From the NCBI GenBank assembly GCA_029851415.1, contig CM056742.1, positions 11,015,736 to 11,079,735 on the forward strand: a DNA stretch of 64,000 nucleotides, read 5' to 3'. Every line of letters begins with the position of its first letter. Position 1 is the first letter of the stretch. This DNA comes from Eretmocerus hayati (taxonomy: Eukaryota > Arthropoda > Insecta > Hymenoptera > Aphelinidae). The notes beneath the pieces were generated by a model. The model was not told where the DNA came from and searched no databases. It saw only the letters and a program-made list of their open reading frames with translations. Below, in pieces: positions 22,041 through 34,317 of the stretch. Both the position numbers and the translations under genes were made by a program.

Positions 22041-22747
22041 AGTCCGCTTGCTATAATTGAGATTCAAAACTAATTCAGATAAAGACTTTTGAGGGATGAA
22101 TCTTATGTAAAATTCCGTGCTAAATCCGAATCTGGATCGACCCGGGACGAGAAATGCCCCTGGAAAAATGGCGGCGGGTCAAAGTTCAAAAAACCATGTT
22201 TTTTGCGATTATCTCAGGAACTACGGGTCGGACGTGAAAAAAGTTAGATTCAAAATTGAAGATCTTTTCAAAACAAATATTTGAAGCTTTTGCGGAAGTA
22301 AATGCGATCAAAATTGGATGAGCTAGAGCGAGTGTCAGTTTTACCATTAGGGCATTCTACTAGGGCCAATGCGCGCGTATATATAGATATAGGTGCGGTG
22401 ATACAAGGCTGCGCGGGCACGTTTCCACGCCAAAACTTTCCTTCGTTCTAGCTCGTTCAATTTTGATCGCATCTACTTCCGCAAAAGCTCAAAATGTTTA
22501 TTTTGAAAAGATCTTCAATTTTGAATCGAACTTTTTTCACGTCCGACCCGTAATTCTTGAGATATCGCAAAAAACATGGTTTTTTGAACTTTGACCCACC
22601 GCCATTTTTTTCAGGGGCATATCTCGTCCCGGATCGATTCAGATTGGGATTCAGCGCAAAATTTTACATAAGATTCATCCCTCAATAATAGTCTTTATCT
22701 GAATTAATTTTGATTCAGTATAGGATTGGGAGTATAGCGAGCGGACT
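22041..22747. mobile_element. Long palindromic element (about 0.7 kb)
   Basis: Outer arms AGTCCGCTTGCTATA and TATAGCGAGCGGACT, then long inner arms (AATTCAGATAAAGAC / GTCTTTATCTGAATTA; GAACTTTGACCC and complement) surround a spacer at about 22320-22430. No coding capacity. Foldback or MITE-like. Confidence 0.75.
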
Positions 22748-23772
22748 ATTTCCGCCGTTCTCTCGCTGATCTGCAACTGTCCCGTTTGTCTACCGTTGTT
22801 CTCTCTGATCCCGCGTTGGTCTTCACTCGATCCCCCCTACTCGGCTGTTTCTTTCGTCGCTGCTTACTGCCTCTTTCTTTGGCTATTTTGCAGTGATCAA
22901 TACAGTTTTTCCAAAGATCATACTTTTCTTTCGTTGTTGCATGGGCGATCTTTGGCGGTCTTCCTTAATTTTTCAGGGATCAATAGTCGGTCGCCCCTCG
23001 GATGACTCTTTATTCAAAATACATGGGAACTTTATTCAAATCATGGGAAATGATGGTTCTTGAACTCTCAAAATACATAATGGTATCATATCTCAGTATA
23101 AAATCACACCAATCTTGTGACAGAATGAACCGAGTCCACTCCAATACCACTGATACTTTCACTGACTTCAATACTGCAGAAGGTGAAATATGACCGAAGA
23201 GTTTTCCCTTCATTTAACAGAAACAGGAGTGTTTATTGGATTGTATCCATTACTCAAGGATTTGCATAGTGCTGATGTGATCTGCAATAGGGAAATGCCC
23301 CACTCAATAATTCATGTTCATTCTTATTCGCTCGTTTTGGTGTGAAGAAATGGATTTGTGTGTGTTTTATTTTTGGAAAATAACGGTATATTCTATTGAA
23401 CCATATACCAAACGCATCGTGGAAATTTTCCTTGTTTCGCGAAGTCAGCATGCGAATCGAAGATCTATACAATGTGACCACGATATTTCGGGCAAAACAT
23501 ACATTGCTGGTGCAGTGCATGGGAATAACCTCCAAGCTTTGTCCAAAATATCGTGGTTCCATGGTATAGTAGCCATATTCTATGTCACTATTCAATCTTA
23601 CACAGAAATCTCCGATTTTCCTTGAATACCGACAACCCACGATTCGATGCAACTAATTCTTCTCATGCACTTGATATAACAATACTCGACCCGCGTATTC
23701 ACTTGTTTCGAGGAACAATCGTCGATGAGAGTATTGTCATCTTTATTGAGATTCTCTCCATAGCATTCGTGG
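22748..23772. other. 3' flank of IR-3 pseudogene
   Basis: No separate gene recognised. Sequence near 23570-23770 is homologous to that near 59260-59600, the corresponding 3' flank of the receptor at 59.6-62.0 kb, supporting segmental duplication. Confidence 0.45.
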
Positions 23773-26700
23773 CTATAAATTTTTTGTGTTTTTTCCCTTG
23801 CCTTGAGACCTGATGGAGAATACAAATTGGAGACCCTTGAAGATATAAACTATTTGACCATACGATTTTACGAAAAAACTTACCAAAAACTCGCAGTCGG
23901 TTGCTCATCATGGCTGATCATAGGAATACTTGTGCGTCTCTTACGCTTCAAATGAACGATGAGGTGGGCATTATCAAGTTCAAGTAACCCAAAAAATCTG
24001 GGTCTATCTTGAGTAGCCGTCATTCCACGATCTTCAGTCTCCTTCCGGATCCCGGATCTCACTGATAGTGTTGATGAAATATTGGAGTCCCATTGACTAA
24101 GTGTCATTATGCTCAACTGAAATAGCTCATCAAGAGATTGAATCAAGTTAAACTCGCGAATCGATTCTTCTTCGATCTTAGATTTTGCTTCTTCCATTAA
24201 ACATCGAAGGAAGCGTTTCCTTTTTGAGTTCGATTCTGGGATTCTCACTGGACGTCAACTCTTGAAAAATATCTCCCAAATTAGTACAATACAAGCCAGA
24301 ACATAACCTGGTACAAGGATAATCAGTAATCTCAAGTTCAGGGACACCTCTTCATCCTTGTCGTTTTCGGGACCATATTGAGTATGCATGTGCCGTACTC
24401 TTCCATCTGCATATATCGCACTGTACCATTTGAGACTTTTCAGCTTCTCATGGCGCATCATCAAACCTGATTCTGATAACTTCAAGAAGAACTGAGCAAA
24501 ACGTTCCTTGAGCGGGAAATTTTCCCGAACTGTCATGAATTCCATTTGCGTTGCGATATTTTCTTTTAAGAAAGTCAAATACAAATCCGGTTGTAATTCA
24601 ACAACATGTGGGGATTGAGCTAGACTTTCGGATAGAATCATGAATATCAAATTGAGAGGTGCCCGAGGATTGAATATTTTAAGAGCCTCGTGACTCGATG
24701 CCACGACAATGGATCTATTAGCTATCTTCTGCAACTTCGGGTAGTTGTCGTCAAATGAGGATAAAAAATCCCTCGTCCTTTTATCTGTGTGCAAGCTCAT
24801 ACTAGAATCAGTTAGCTCTTCTAAATTTGTCAATCTCAAAACCTCCCGTTTGCTCATAGACATCTTTAGCAGCTCATCAGATGTCAATGTCATCATAACG
24901 ATTGAGACAAAGTACAAAGTAACCAAAAGTATTTTCTCCGCTAATTTCATTCGCCGTCGAGCTTCTAATGAACCACACTGTAAAAAATCCTGGAGGATTT
25001 CCAGCGCGCGCTGGATTTCCAAGTCGCGCGATTCACTCAATTCACAGCGCCCAGCGCTGTGATATTCAAGGCTAGATCGTAAGTGTCGTCTGCTGTTGCC
25101 TCCGGTTGACTCTCAAATTTGGCTTGCTGCACCTGAAAAAATTTTGTTGAGAGTGATATCAGTCTATACCATAATCCTCCCGAATCTACTAATTCCGATA
25201 AGCTTATGCACATTGCGGTGCGCACGATATAACTCTCGATATTCTTCCTACGGCGGGGCCACCCATCATAACCGCAATGCTATGTCTCCGCTGTTGCAAG
25301 AATATCGAGAATTATATTTTACGTACCGCAATGTGCATAAGCTCATTGGAATCAGTGAATTCGGGAGGATTTTACACTAGAAAAATATCATTCTCAACGA
25401 ATTCATTTCAGATACAGCAAGCAAAATTCTGGAGTCTAATTGAGGCTCTAGCAGACAGCGTTGCACGGCCTTGAGGCACTCGCGTAGATTCACAACGCCC
25501 AGCGCTGTGTCGTCGCAGCTCCCGCCGTGGCATCACAACACCGAGCGCTGGAAATTTTGAGACCATCGCTGAGCATTGTGAATCTCGTTCTGAACTGGTT
25601 TCGAAGCTCAGCAGTGTAAATAACAACACTCAGCGTTGTTTTTTTACATCGCTCAGTTCTGTCAATTCACAGTGCTCAGCGATGGTCTCAAAATTTCCAG
25701 TGCTCAGCACTGTGAAATCCTCCAGGATTTTTTACAGTGCACCCATTAATGTACGAATGATTTTTATGGTAGACCATTTCTTCTTATCAAATCCTAAGAT
25801 TCGCGAAAATAACAGGAAAATTAGACCCATTGCAAAAAGTGCACCACACGTTGTTAAAAAGTCAAAAGAAACTCTGAACTCTTCAATTTTTTCCTGCAGG
25901 ATCAGAAACCGATTTTCAAAGCAAATAAAAGTATTGACCCTTGTAAGCAACTCATAATTCAACTGTTCCATTTGCTTCTCTTCGTCCGATGAGTCAATAA
26001 ATGGCGCAAAGATTGAGTTACTTTTCATGTCAAAGTCAATAAAAAACCCACGAGATTCGTTCTCAGCATCGTGTATCACGGAAGGATAGACAGTTGTGAA
26101 ATTAAGACCATCCGTCAGGTAATTCATCAATTTGACCTCGTTATTCCTGAAATATTCCTGAAAAAATACTCCTGGATACGCATTAGCAATACCACGGAAA
26201 CGGTAACCATGTAAATTTCTTGCTTTACATGGAAGTAAGTTGGTAGTATTCGACAATCTCTCTTTCGTGTACTTATCTTGAAATGGATCGAAGATGTGGA
26301 CAAGAACTTCGGAGTCAAGAGTTTCTGTTGTTGTAAGAGTCTGAGTTTGAGTTGTATTGACCCATTCCACGACGGTGATGTCCAAAAAATCAAGGGACCA
26401 AGCAAATCTCAAGAAATGCTCGAGACTCTGGCCCTTTCCGTTGATCAAGAATATCATGCACTTCCCACGAACTCTTCCACTATACGTGATTATATGAAAA
26501 ATCATCATTCTCAAATGGAGAAGTATATCTTGCTTCTCATGTATCTCAACTAGGGCAACTTTCAATTTAGATTGTTCCTTTGCTCGGTCCCACAAGTTTC
26601 CATATGGTCTCACTACAGGAATTCCATAATCTACATCAATATCTATCACAATACTGGAGAATTCGTCAGTTATCAACGTTACAATTCCTGAACCAAATGG

Positions 26701-26868
26701 AGTGAGATTGTTAGCCAATTGGACAACCACAGTCACTTGATAAGTTGATAAATAGTTCTTCATGTAATCAACTATGTATTTCAGCGATGAGTCGTATTCA
26801 TCGGTCGAGACGCATCTTATTGCCACTGAAATGATCAGAATGATGTTGAGAAATTTTTCCGAGTACAT
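23773..26868 (-). pseudogene. Ionotropic receptor broken by MITE and nonsense codon (IR-3)
   Basis: The 5' part (26868-25742) encodes a signal peptide (MYSEKFLNIILIISVAIRC), the extracellular half and M1, and stops in the pore region (TIKIIRTLMG). A 764-bp element with a CA target duplication is inserted there. Coding resumes at 24975 with SLEARRRMKLAEKILLVTLY, the second lobe (LKERFAQFFLKLSESG) and the last membrane helix. A TGA at 24252-24254 replaces the Arg codon of the usual FKSR motif. The tail (24248-23884) then continues to an intact GTAAGT donor (23883-23878), a 74-bp intron and a last exon (23809-23773). The 764-bp insertion is not a multiple of three. Unless the insertion is spliced out, the product is truncated after M1. 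Confidence 0.92.
24974..25741. mobile_element. CACTA-like MITE inserted in IR-3
   Basis: The element spans 24976-25739 and is flanked by CA dinucleotides (24974-24975 and 25740-25741). Near-perfect inverted ends are CACTGTAAAAAATCCTGG and CCAGGATTTTTTACAGTG. Many subterminal copies of CAGCGCTG or CTCAGCGNTGTG-type motifs occur near both ends, as expected for CACTA transposase binding sites. The interior is itself palindromic (GCTTATGCACATTGCGGT at about 25201 with ACCGCAATGTGCATAAGC at about 25325). Comparison with the uninterrupted paralogs (CACCCAT in the same place) defines the empty site. No transposase is encoded. Confidence 0.88.
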
Positions 26869-28320
26869 ATTGAGGCTTTGATCACTTGCAAGGTACTGAA
26901 AGCAATTGGTGTGACCGACTTATTTCTTTATGGGTCACGTAAGTGACCAACAAGGTATCCATGGATGTTGTTTTCGATGCCAAAGCAACTTGTTTTCGTT
27001 TCAGAACTCCGTAATTAACTAATAAGTGGCAAATAACCAACACTGACGATTGACATTGAGATAGAGATAGATAGACAGATAGATATGAATGATTATGAGT
27101 TGAGTTATGCATTTGATGTCCTGACCTCGCGTTCACATCAAACAACCAAATAGGATGAGTCTAACGATGGTATCTCGTGTATTTCATCGAAACGAAGATT
27201 AGATTAGATTAGATTAGTTTATTAATGGTACCTTGGGGTATTACCCTATGTGGTACAGGTAGAAATTTAATGTACATAATAATATAAATAATTTAAATGT
27301 GGTATGACATAAAGATAACATGATTAATATATCAAAGGATAAGTATCAATCATTGCGCAACTATTAATTCTATAACAATATTGAAATGTTGAAAAAGAAG
27401 ATGTCCCAATAGGTGAGGGAGCGAATATGAGTCTCATGTAGACCCGAGCTTACCAAAAGTGATCAGAATGTGCTTACCATGGCATGTCCTGAATTGGATT
27501 TGCACATTCAAATCGTTTAGTTTACCGGGATAGTCATCCAATCTCGACTCCGCACTACTCAAACGTCAAAATTGGGTTGTGAAAAGGTAATATTATGTAC
27601 AAATCGAGTATCGAGTCTTACTTTCAAATAGTTCAAACACAACCGACATTCTGTCCTTGAATTTTCAAAATTTTTCGAATACTTCCCGATAATTCAACTC
27701 GAGGCCACCGAACGGTTCCATAATCGCGGTAACTCATCAATAACACACCGAAGAACAAAATTTCACTCTCAGCAGAGTGATGAATTACGTGAACAGCCTC
27801 CCGCGCGATGATTTATGAACAATTTTTCCGTTGCAAATTAAGAGATGTCTTTACCGTGATGGTCACTGGCTCTCCACCACTATATGCAAGATTCGGAACC
27901 AAAAATTTTCTTACGATTAACTCTTACCGTGAAAAATAACTGTGTATTCGGGTAAAACGATCCATTTCGATTTACGCCTTTAAGATCGGTTTTTATGCCT
28001 AATGTCATCACCATGGCATCTCCTCACTGTGGTAAAAATACCTCGAAAATTGCAAATATTCATGTGGATCAACTAACGTTTAAGCCCGTCTGAAAATTGT
28101 TTTGGGCTGTCAGATAGATTGGAAGAAACATATGAGAGTTTCTACAGAACTTTTGACATTGTGCGTACTGCACGCTGTCTCTGAACCTTCAAATGTTTGT
28201 CAAGTTGTCGAAGCTGAATTTGATGGATTCCGGGGCCTCTGAATCTGTACTCGATTCGTTGTTCTGTCAAAGGAAACTGGCTATGCGCAGCACATTTTCT
28301 GGGTATCTCTCAATGGAGAT
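26869..28320. other. 5' flank of IR-3, no further gene
   Basis: Contains a short (GATA)n stretch near 27061-27085 and (GATTA)n at about 27199-27218 followed by TGGTACCTTGGGGTATTACC, possibly a LINE 3' tail on the minus strand. No convincing coding frame. Confidence 0.35.
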
Positions 28321-29165
28321 TGTATCTCTCAGTGGATGGATCGATGAGTCTGATGGATAGGATGGCTGGATGAGATAGATGGACGGGACGGATAGGGTGG
28401 ATGGATAGGATAGTCGGATGGGTAGATGGGATGGATGGGATGGGTGGATGGGATGAGTGAATAAGATGGATGGATGGGGTAGATGGATTGGATAGATGAG
28501 TGATGGTTGAGTGGGATGCTTGGATGAGATGTTTGGACGGGATAGATGAGATGGATGCGAAGGATGGATGGGCCCTTCTATCCAGCCCATCTATCCATCT
28601 ATCACATCCATAGAATCCATCCCATCCAACCATCCCATCTATCCCACAATCCCATTCATCCATCTCATCCATCTCATCCATCCACCCTATCTATCCGACC
28701 CATCCATCCAACCATCTCATCCATCCATCCCATCCATCCGACCCATCCAGCCATCCTATCCGTCCATCCCATCCATCTATCCCATCCATCCAACTATCCC
28801 ATCCATCCATCTCATCCATCTCATCCATCCCATCCCATCCATCCGACCCATCCATCCAACCATCTTATCCATCCATCCCATCCATCCACCCCATCCATCC
28901 ATCCCATCCATCTCATCCATCCCATCCCATCCATCCGACCCATCCATCCAACCATCTTATCCATCCATCCCATCCATCCACCCCATCCATCCATCCCATC
29001 CAACCCATCCAACCATCCCATCTCATCCATCTCATCCATCTCATCCATCCCATCCACCCATCCCATCCATCCGACCCAACCATCCTATCCATACCATCCA
29101 TCCATCCATCCCATCCATCCATCCATCCCATCAACTCATTCGTCCATTCATCCATTCATTCACCT
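28320..29165. repeat. Inverted microsatellite (GGATGGATG / CATCCATCC)
   Basis: From 28320 to about 28570 the + strand is G-rich (ATGGATGGGATGGATGG). From about 28575 to 29165 it is the complementary C-rich form (CCATCCATCCCATCC). The switch occurs at GGATGGATGGGCCCTTC (about 28561-28577). Long frames rich in His-Pro-Ser-Ile or Trp-Met-Gly-Asp come only from the repeat and are not genes. Confidence 0.95.
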
Positions 29166-29957
29166 CCAATACTTGTATTTGACCCCTGTAGGACAGGCAA
29201 CCCGCCTCGTCAAACAGACAAAAAATTACTCTTCGTCGTTCATAAGAAAAAGTGTTAGTCCTCGTCGTTGTTAAGGAAGAGGGTTTAGAGTTTATGATTT
29301 GGAATTGCTCTTGAACTCTCAGTCCTTTTTGTTCAGACGCACCCACATCTGAGGTGAAGGTACCCAAGTTGCCCCCATATTCCAATCCTGGGCATGGGCA
29401 CTCCTTGGCCTCCCGGCAATTGTTTTTACGTTTGATATGCCAGAAAGTGAGTAGTTTGCATCGACCCCGGATCATTTTTGCGTTCTACGGAAAATTCAGA
29501 GTCATGATTCCATTTTCCGTGATTGTACAGCTAAGAAATCTCCGAGAGAATTGCATTCATTAAAATCCGTGCCAAATTTTTTCAGCTCGACCAACTTTAG
29601 CGTACTCCAGCATCTTTGATTTTCTGTCTCAGAACCTTCAAAATCCTCCTTTGAGAGTTACAAGACTCGGATTGGGCCAATATCGGAGTGTACCCAATAT
29701 GCCTCTATGTGGTTGCCTCGAAAGGGTGTGCAGTACAACTTCTTCACCACTCAGAATGCGTTCATCACGTTAAAATATGTCGGGAAATGTTATCTGGGGT
29801 CGGCAAAAAGCTCCAAATGTGAATGCATGGCGATAAAAACACGTTATCGCCAATCTACATCATTCTTTCGTGGAATATTGAAACAATTTGGCTCTAATCC
29901 CACGAAATTAGACGTGATCCTATTGATTTTTAAAGTCTTGGAGAAAGCTTGAAAACG
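29166..29957. other. Intergenic, nothing recognised
   Basis: No coding frame with family character and no clear repeat apart from the flanks. Confidence 0.3.
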
Positions 29958-30660
29958 AGCTGGAATACGGTTTTTTTTTTTTTCTTATTTAAGCAATTTC
30001 AATCTCTGAAAGGATTATGTTGCTACAAGTCTGAACACATATACATATACTTATACTAAATTACAATCGTGATATTATAATATTCGTGAATTCAAATACT
30101 CAAGCTACATTCTTTCAAGAAAGTGCACAGTGCTTTACAATTCTTCACCGAAGGATTAGACAGCAATAGATCGACATGGTACGGCGGGTACATGCCAAAT
30201 CCTTGCAGTGTTTTTAGAAGCTTTGCCCGCTGAATATCATAAAGTTCACACTGCCATACTACATGGTTTAAGTCCTGTGAAGGGTGCTTACATTCACATT
30301 TTGCGTCTTTTACAAAACCAATGCGAGCTAAGAAAGCATTGAGAGAATAGTGGTTTGCACGGCACTTATTTATCGTGCTAGTGATTTCCCGAGCAAGGAT
30401 CTTTCCTGAAAACCAAGGTTTGTGAGATGGACTATAAAATGTTTGGAAATATTTTGTTCCTTTTTAGCACTGCTCTGAAGGATATCACTGATTGTGTCGT
30501 TAAGTGCTGAAGCTCTAGCCGATTGCCTAAAGTCGGTGAAGGGAATTTTTATGTGAGGTGAAGGCTCTGTACTCGATGCTTCCTTAGCCATATAATCTGC
30601 GAGTTCATTTCCTTGGATGCCTTTGTGTGCAGGGATCCAAAAAAAAAAAGCTGGAATACG
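29958..30660 (-). mobile_element. 5'-truncated LINE, related to the element at 0.8-6.2 kb
   Basis: The body is 29970-30648 with a 12-bp duplication AGCTGGAATACG at 29958-29969 and 30649-30660. The poly(A) tail appears as a T13 run at 29971-29983. The retained part is the ORF2 C-terminus: IPFTDFRQ, KPWFSGK, then CRANHYSLNAFLARIG and a CxC..H..C knuckle, aligning with ORF2 of the full-length element, with one frameshift near 30470. An A11 run lies at the truncated 5' end. Confidence 0.88.
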
Positions 30661-31027
30661 TTGGAAAATGTTGAGGTGAACTAGAATTGTTTAGGAAATG
30701 GCTTAGTGGGGGCATTACTTTTTGGGAAAATTTAGATAGGTCAGCTCTAAAGTATGAGAATTCAATGTTATTCATCTCATTTTGAAGAGCATGTTGGAAA
30801 TTGTCGAGGTAAACCAAAGTTATTAAGAAAATGGCTCAATGGGGGCAAGTTAGGTTAAATTACCTAGGCACATAACTAGAGCCGATCAACGAGGATTATA
30901 TTTACTAAATACCAAGTACAATATAACGAGTTGAATATCATTCAACTCTTCTTCGAGTACGTAACCGTTGGGCTCATGATGACGTCCCATACCTCGATTG
31001 ATGAGAATAGATAGATGCAGTCCTATT
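30661..31027. repeat. Short tandem duplication in IR-4 3' flank
   Basis: Two imperfect copies of a block of about 137 bp occur (GTTGGAAAATGTTGAGGTGA at about 30660 and GTTGGAAATTGTCGAGGTAA at about 30793, each followed by ATGGCT...TGGGGGCA). No gene seen. Confidence 0.55.
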
Positions 31028-33403
31028 TTAAAATTCGGAGTTGTTGTAAACATCTCGTATCGCCTCCCTGTCTTGGTCTTGAAATCTGATGAAGATTAGA
31101 AATAAACGGTTATTCTCGAGTACAGATGAACATCCACTCAATCCTTGGCAGTATACTCACCGATGATTTGGCGATTGCTCATCATACGTCCCCATTTGAA
31201 TTCTTGCACGTTTTTTACGCTCCAAATGAGCGATAAGGTGGGCATTATCGAGTTCGAGTAAGCGAACAACTCTGAGCCTGTCTTTGGTAGCCGTTGTGTC
31301 GCAACCTTCATTCTTCCTCCGGCGATTGGAATTTACTGATAATCTTGATGTATTTTTATTAAAGCCCCATCGACCAAGAGTCGATATTCTCAGCTGCAAT
31401 TGATCATTAAGAGACTGAGTCAAGTCAAACTCGTGGGACGACTCTTCTTCGATATTAGATCTTGCTTCTTCCACTAAACATCGAACGAAAAGCTCTCTTT
31501 TCGACTTCGATTCTGTGATTTCTGCTGAGCATGGACTCTTGAAGAATATCTCCCAAATTAGTACAATACTCGCCAGAACATAACCTGATACAAGAATCAT
31601 CAGTAACCTTTGTGTCAGGGACACCTCTTCTTCCTGGTCCATATCAGGACCATACTGGGGGTACATCTCCCATAACATTCCCCATTCATTCATATTGTTG
31701 AGCAACTTAAAATTTTCCAGCATTTGGTGATGCACTATCAAACCTGATTCTGATAGCTTCAGGAAGAATTCAGCAAAACGTCTTTTGAGCGGAAAGTCTA
31801 GTCGCGTTGGCATATATTCCATGCGTGGCATAATAACCTCTCTCAAATAAACCATATACAAATTTGATCGCATTTTTACTACACGTGGGAATTGAACGGG
31901 AACTTCTGATAGAGCTAAGTATTTCAAATTGACTGACGTCGGATGATCGTATGCATTTATCACATCATCGTGAGATACTATGGTGGATTTATTAGCTATC
32001 TTCTGAAATTTGGGATCATTTCCCCCAATCCAGGATAAGAATTCACTCGTCTTTTTTTCTATATGCAATGTCACTCTGGAGTCGGCTAGTTCTTCAAGAG
32101 TTGTGCATTGCAAAACGTCCCGCTTACTCACGGACATCTTTAATAGTTCATCTGATGTCAGTGTTATCATGATTATTGAGACAAAGTACAAAGTAATTAA
32201 GAGTATTTTTTCCCCTAATCTTGTTCGTCGTCGAATTTCTAATGAGCCACCCATCATTACCCGTGCGATGTTTACGAGTGACCATATCCTTTTGTCGAAC
32301 CCCATGATTCGCGAAGATAACAAAAAAATTAGACACATCGCAAAGAGTATAACGAACGTTGTTAAGAAATTTGACGAAATTCTGAACTCGGTGATTTTTC
32401 CTTGCAGAAGCGAAAATCGATATTCTCTGAACGAAGACTTGTAGACAAACATGGCCAAAAAATCTTTAAAAAAATTCATATCAGTAGTGACGTCTGAGAA
32501 GTTGGCGCTCGGCCTTGATAAGTAAGAATTCAGACGGAAGTCAATACGGCGCCCACGAGATGTATTCCTATTGAACAACGCAACAATAGGAGACTTACCG
32601 TGGTTACTATCATTCACGACTGCATAAGTCATTGTAAAATTGAGAGTATCCATCAAGTACTTTATCGGCTTAACTTCAGAATCGTCGGACCGTTTTCGAT
32701 TACCAAATCCTGGGGCCCCTCGGGGATCAGCGTGAAAATTGTAGCCATGTAAATTTCTCGCTTTACATGGAAGTATGTCGGTAGTATTTGACAATCTATC
32801 CTTGGTGTACTTGTCTTGAAATGGATTGAAGATGTGGATGAATACTTCAGAGCTAAGAGTCTCGGTCGCTGTAAGAGTTCGAGTTTGAGTCTTATTAACC
32901 CATTCCACGACGGTTAGGTCCAAAAAGTCATTCGACCAAGCAAGTCTCAAGAATGGCTCGAGACTCTGGCCCCTTCCGTTAATCAAGAGTATGATACACT
33001 TTCCACGAAAAAATGGGCTGTGCCACATCATATAAAGAATCATTGGTTCTAGTTCGATAAGTACATCTTGCTCATCATGTATCTCAACTATGCCAATTTT
33101 TAATTTTGATTGATCGATTATTCGGTCCCACAAGTTTCTAATTGATTTCACTTTAGGAATTTTTTCAAATCCACTTCTATTGATGACAATACTGGAGAAT
33201 TCGTCAGTTACCAGCTTCACAATTTTCGAACCAAATGACTCGAATTTTTCAGTTGATGTGGACATAAGAGTAACTTGATACGTTGCCAAATTACTTTTCA
33301 TGTAATCAACTATGTATTTCAGCGACGGATCGTACCCATCTGCCAGGATACACGCCGCCACTGAGATTGTCAAGATTATCTTGAAAAGTTTCTTCGAATC
33401 CAT
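31028..33403 (-). CDS. Divergent ionotropic receptor, intact (IR-4)
   Basis: Start MDSKKLFKIILTISVAACILA (33403) is a good signal peptide. The main exon runs to 31161 and ends with a GTGAGT donor. A 75-bp intron (31160-31086) is followed by a last exon (31085-31028) that adds about 19 residues (FQDQDREAIRDVYNNSEF). Domains in order: extracellular binding half with the family block GKCIILLINGRGQSLEPFLR; M1 (TTFVILFAMCLIFLLSS); pore loop; M3 (ILLITLYFVSIIMITLTSDELL); second lobe with LKRRFAEFFLKLSESGL; last helix at about 598-620; basic tail. No lesion is seen, so this is likely a functional chemosensory channel subunit. The donor and acceptor are inferred from alignment with IR-1, IR-3 and IR-7. 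Confidence 0.9.
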
Positions 33404-33589
33404 GTTGAGACTGTGATCGTCGCCGAGGTACGTAAATCAACGAGTATGGCCAACTACCATACTGCTTACACTGAACACGTCACAGACGAACGAATATTTC
33501 CATAGACGTGTTACCCATTTCAAAAAATTGTCAATGCCAATACTTCACGATTGAGCAAAAATAAGTGATTCAACAAATACCCAAGATCG

Positions 33590-33941
33590 AGTGTGAGATG
33601 ATACATAGGAATGATCTAACTGCAGGTATTTTTTCAACAACTCTATAATCGACTACGATACTGGAAAACTCGTGTATCAAGCCTCTCACAATATGGCGCC
33701 AAATGTGCTGAAGGGAATTCACTGATCCGACAATAATCGTCACTTGGTACGTTGACAAATTTTTCTTTACATAATCAACTATATATTTCAGCGCAGAATC
33801 GTACTCAGAAGTCGAATTGCCTGTTGACTTCAAAATCATCAAGCAGTTTACGAGAAGTCCTCTTGGATCTATGCTCACTCTGCAAGCGAATGTGAGATAC
33901 TGTAAGTAACATAATTTTAACCAAAGCATCGGACTTTCCAA
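33590..33941 (-). pseudogene. N-terminal ionotropic receptor fragment (IR-5)
   Basis: Only about 95 receptor residues remain: YDSALKYIVDYVKKNLSTYQ, VTIIVGSVNSLQH and EFSSIVVDYRVVEKIPAVRS, then an unrelated ending. VVDY-VVEKIPAVRSF is shared with the receptor at 52.0-54.0 kb, so this copy derives from that lineage. The rest of the gene is absent, and the next intact receptor (IR-4) starts about 190 bp downstream. Confidence 0.8.
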
Positions 33942-33959
33942 TTTAATTGTATAGATTTA

Positions 33960-34317
33960 AATATCCTGATAGAATGCCTCGTGTTGCCACTTGGGATAAC
34001 CAGTTTTTAGGACTTGATAATTGATTGATTGTCGGTTAATGAACAAGCCCTGTAAATGAAACTTTGGACAAGAATGAGATTGTGTTACGGATTACTTATT
34101 TTCGAATCAAATCTTGATGGAGTATTGAAGAATAATGATGTGCTTTTATCAGATAATTGATCGAAGCTACGGTGGCCACGTGGATATGGTACGTAGTATC
34201 TCACGCAGGATGTCCTCGTTCAATCCCCGAGACTGGTATCATCCACTAATAAGAATTTTCTCATGTGCTCCCACAGCGGTTTCGGTGATTTGAGTGATTT
34301 AGAGTCATAGTGTACTA
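33960..34317. repeat. Duplicated 5' flank with tRNA-derived SINE-like unit
   Basis: The block GATTGATTGTCGGTTAATGA at 34020 onward and the SINE-like part (GGCCACGTGGATATGG, then a B-box-like CGTTCAATCCCCGAG) are collinear with 56103-56330. A third SINE-like relative is at 48475-48630. The duplication links IR-5 to the receptor at 52-54 kb. Confidence 0.6.

Noticed and set aside
28320..29165. Possible CRISPR array or other spaced repeat system
   Set aside because: The repeats are contiguous simple sequence without unique spacers, in a eukaryotic context.
28267..29274. Frames rich in His-Pro-Ser-Ile or Trp-Met-Gly-Asp, up to 242 codons
   Set aside because: Pure translation of a microsatellite; frames run on both strands without family character.
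31081..31105. CTGATGA followed by GAAA, resembling a hammerhead core
   Set aside because: The helices needed around it do not form, and the phrase is simply the conserved splice acceptor region of the receptor last exon.
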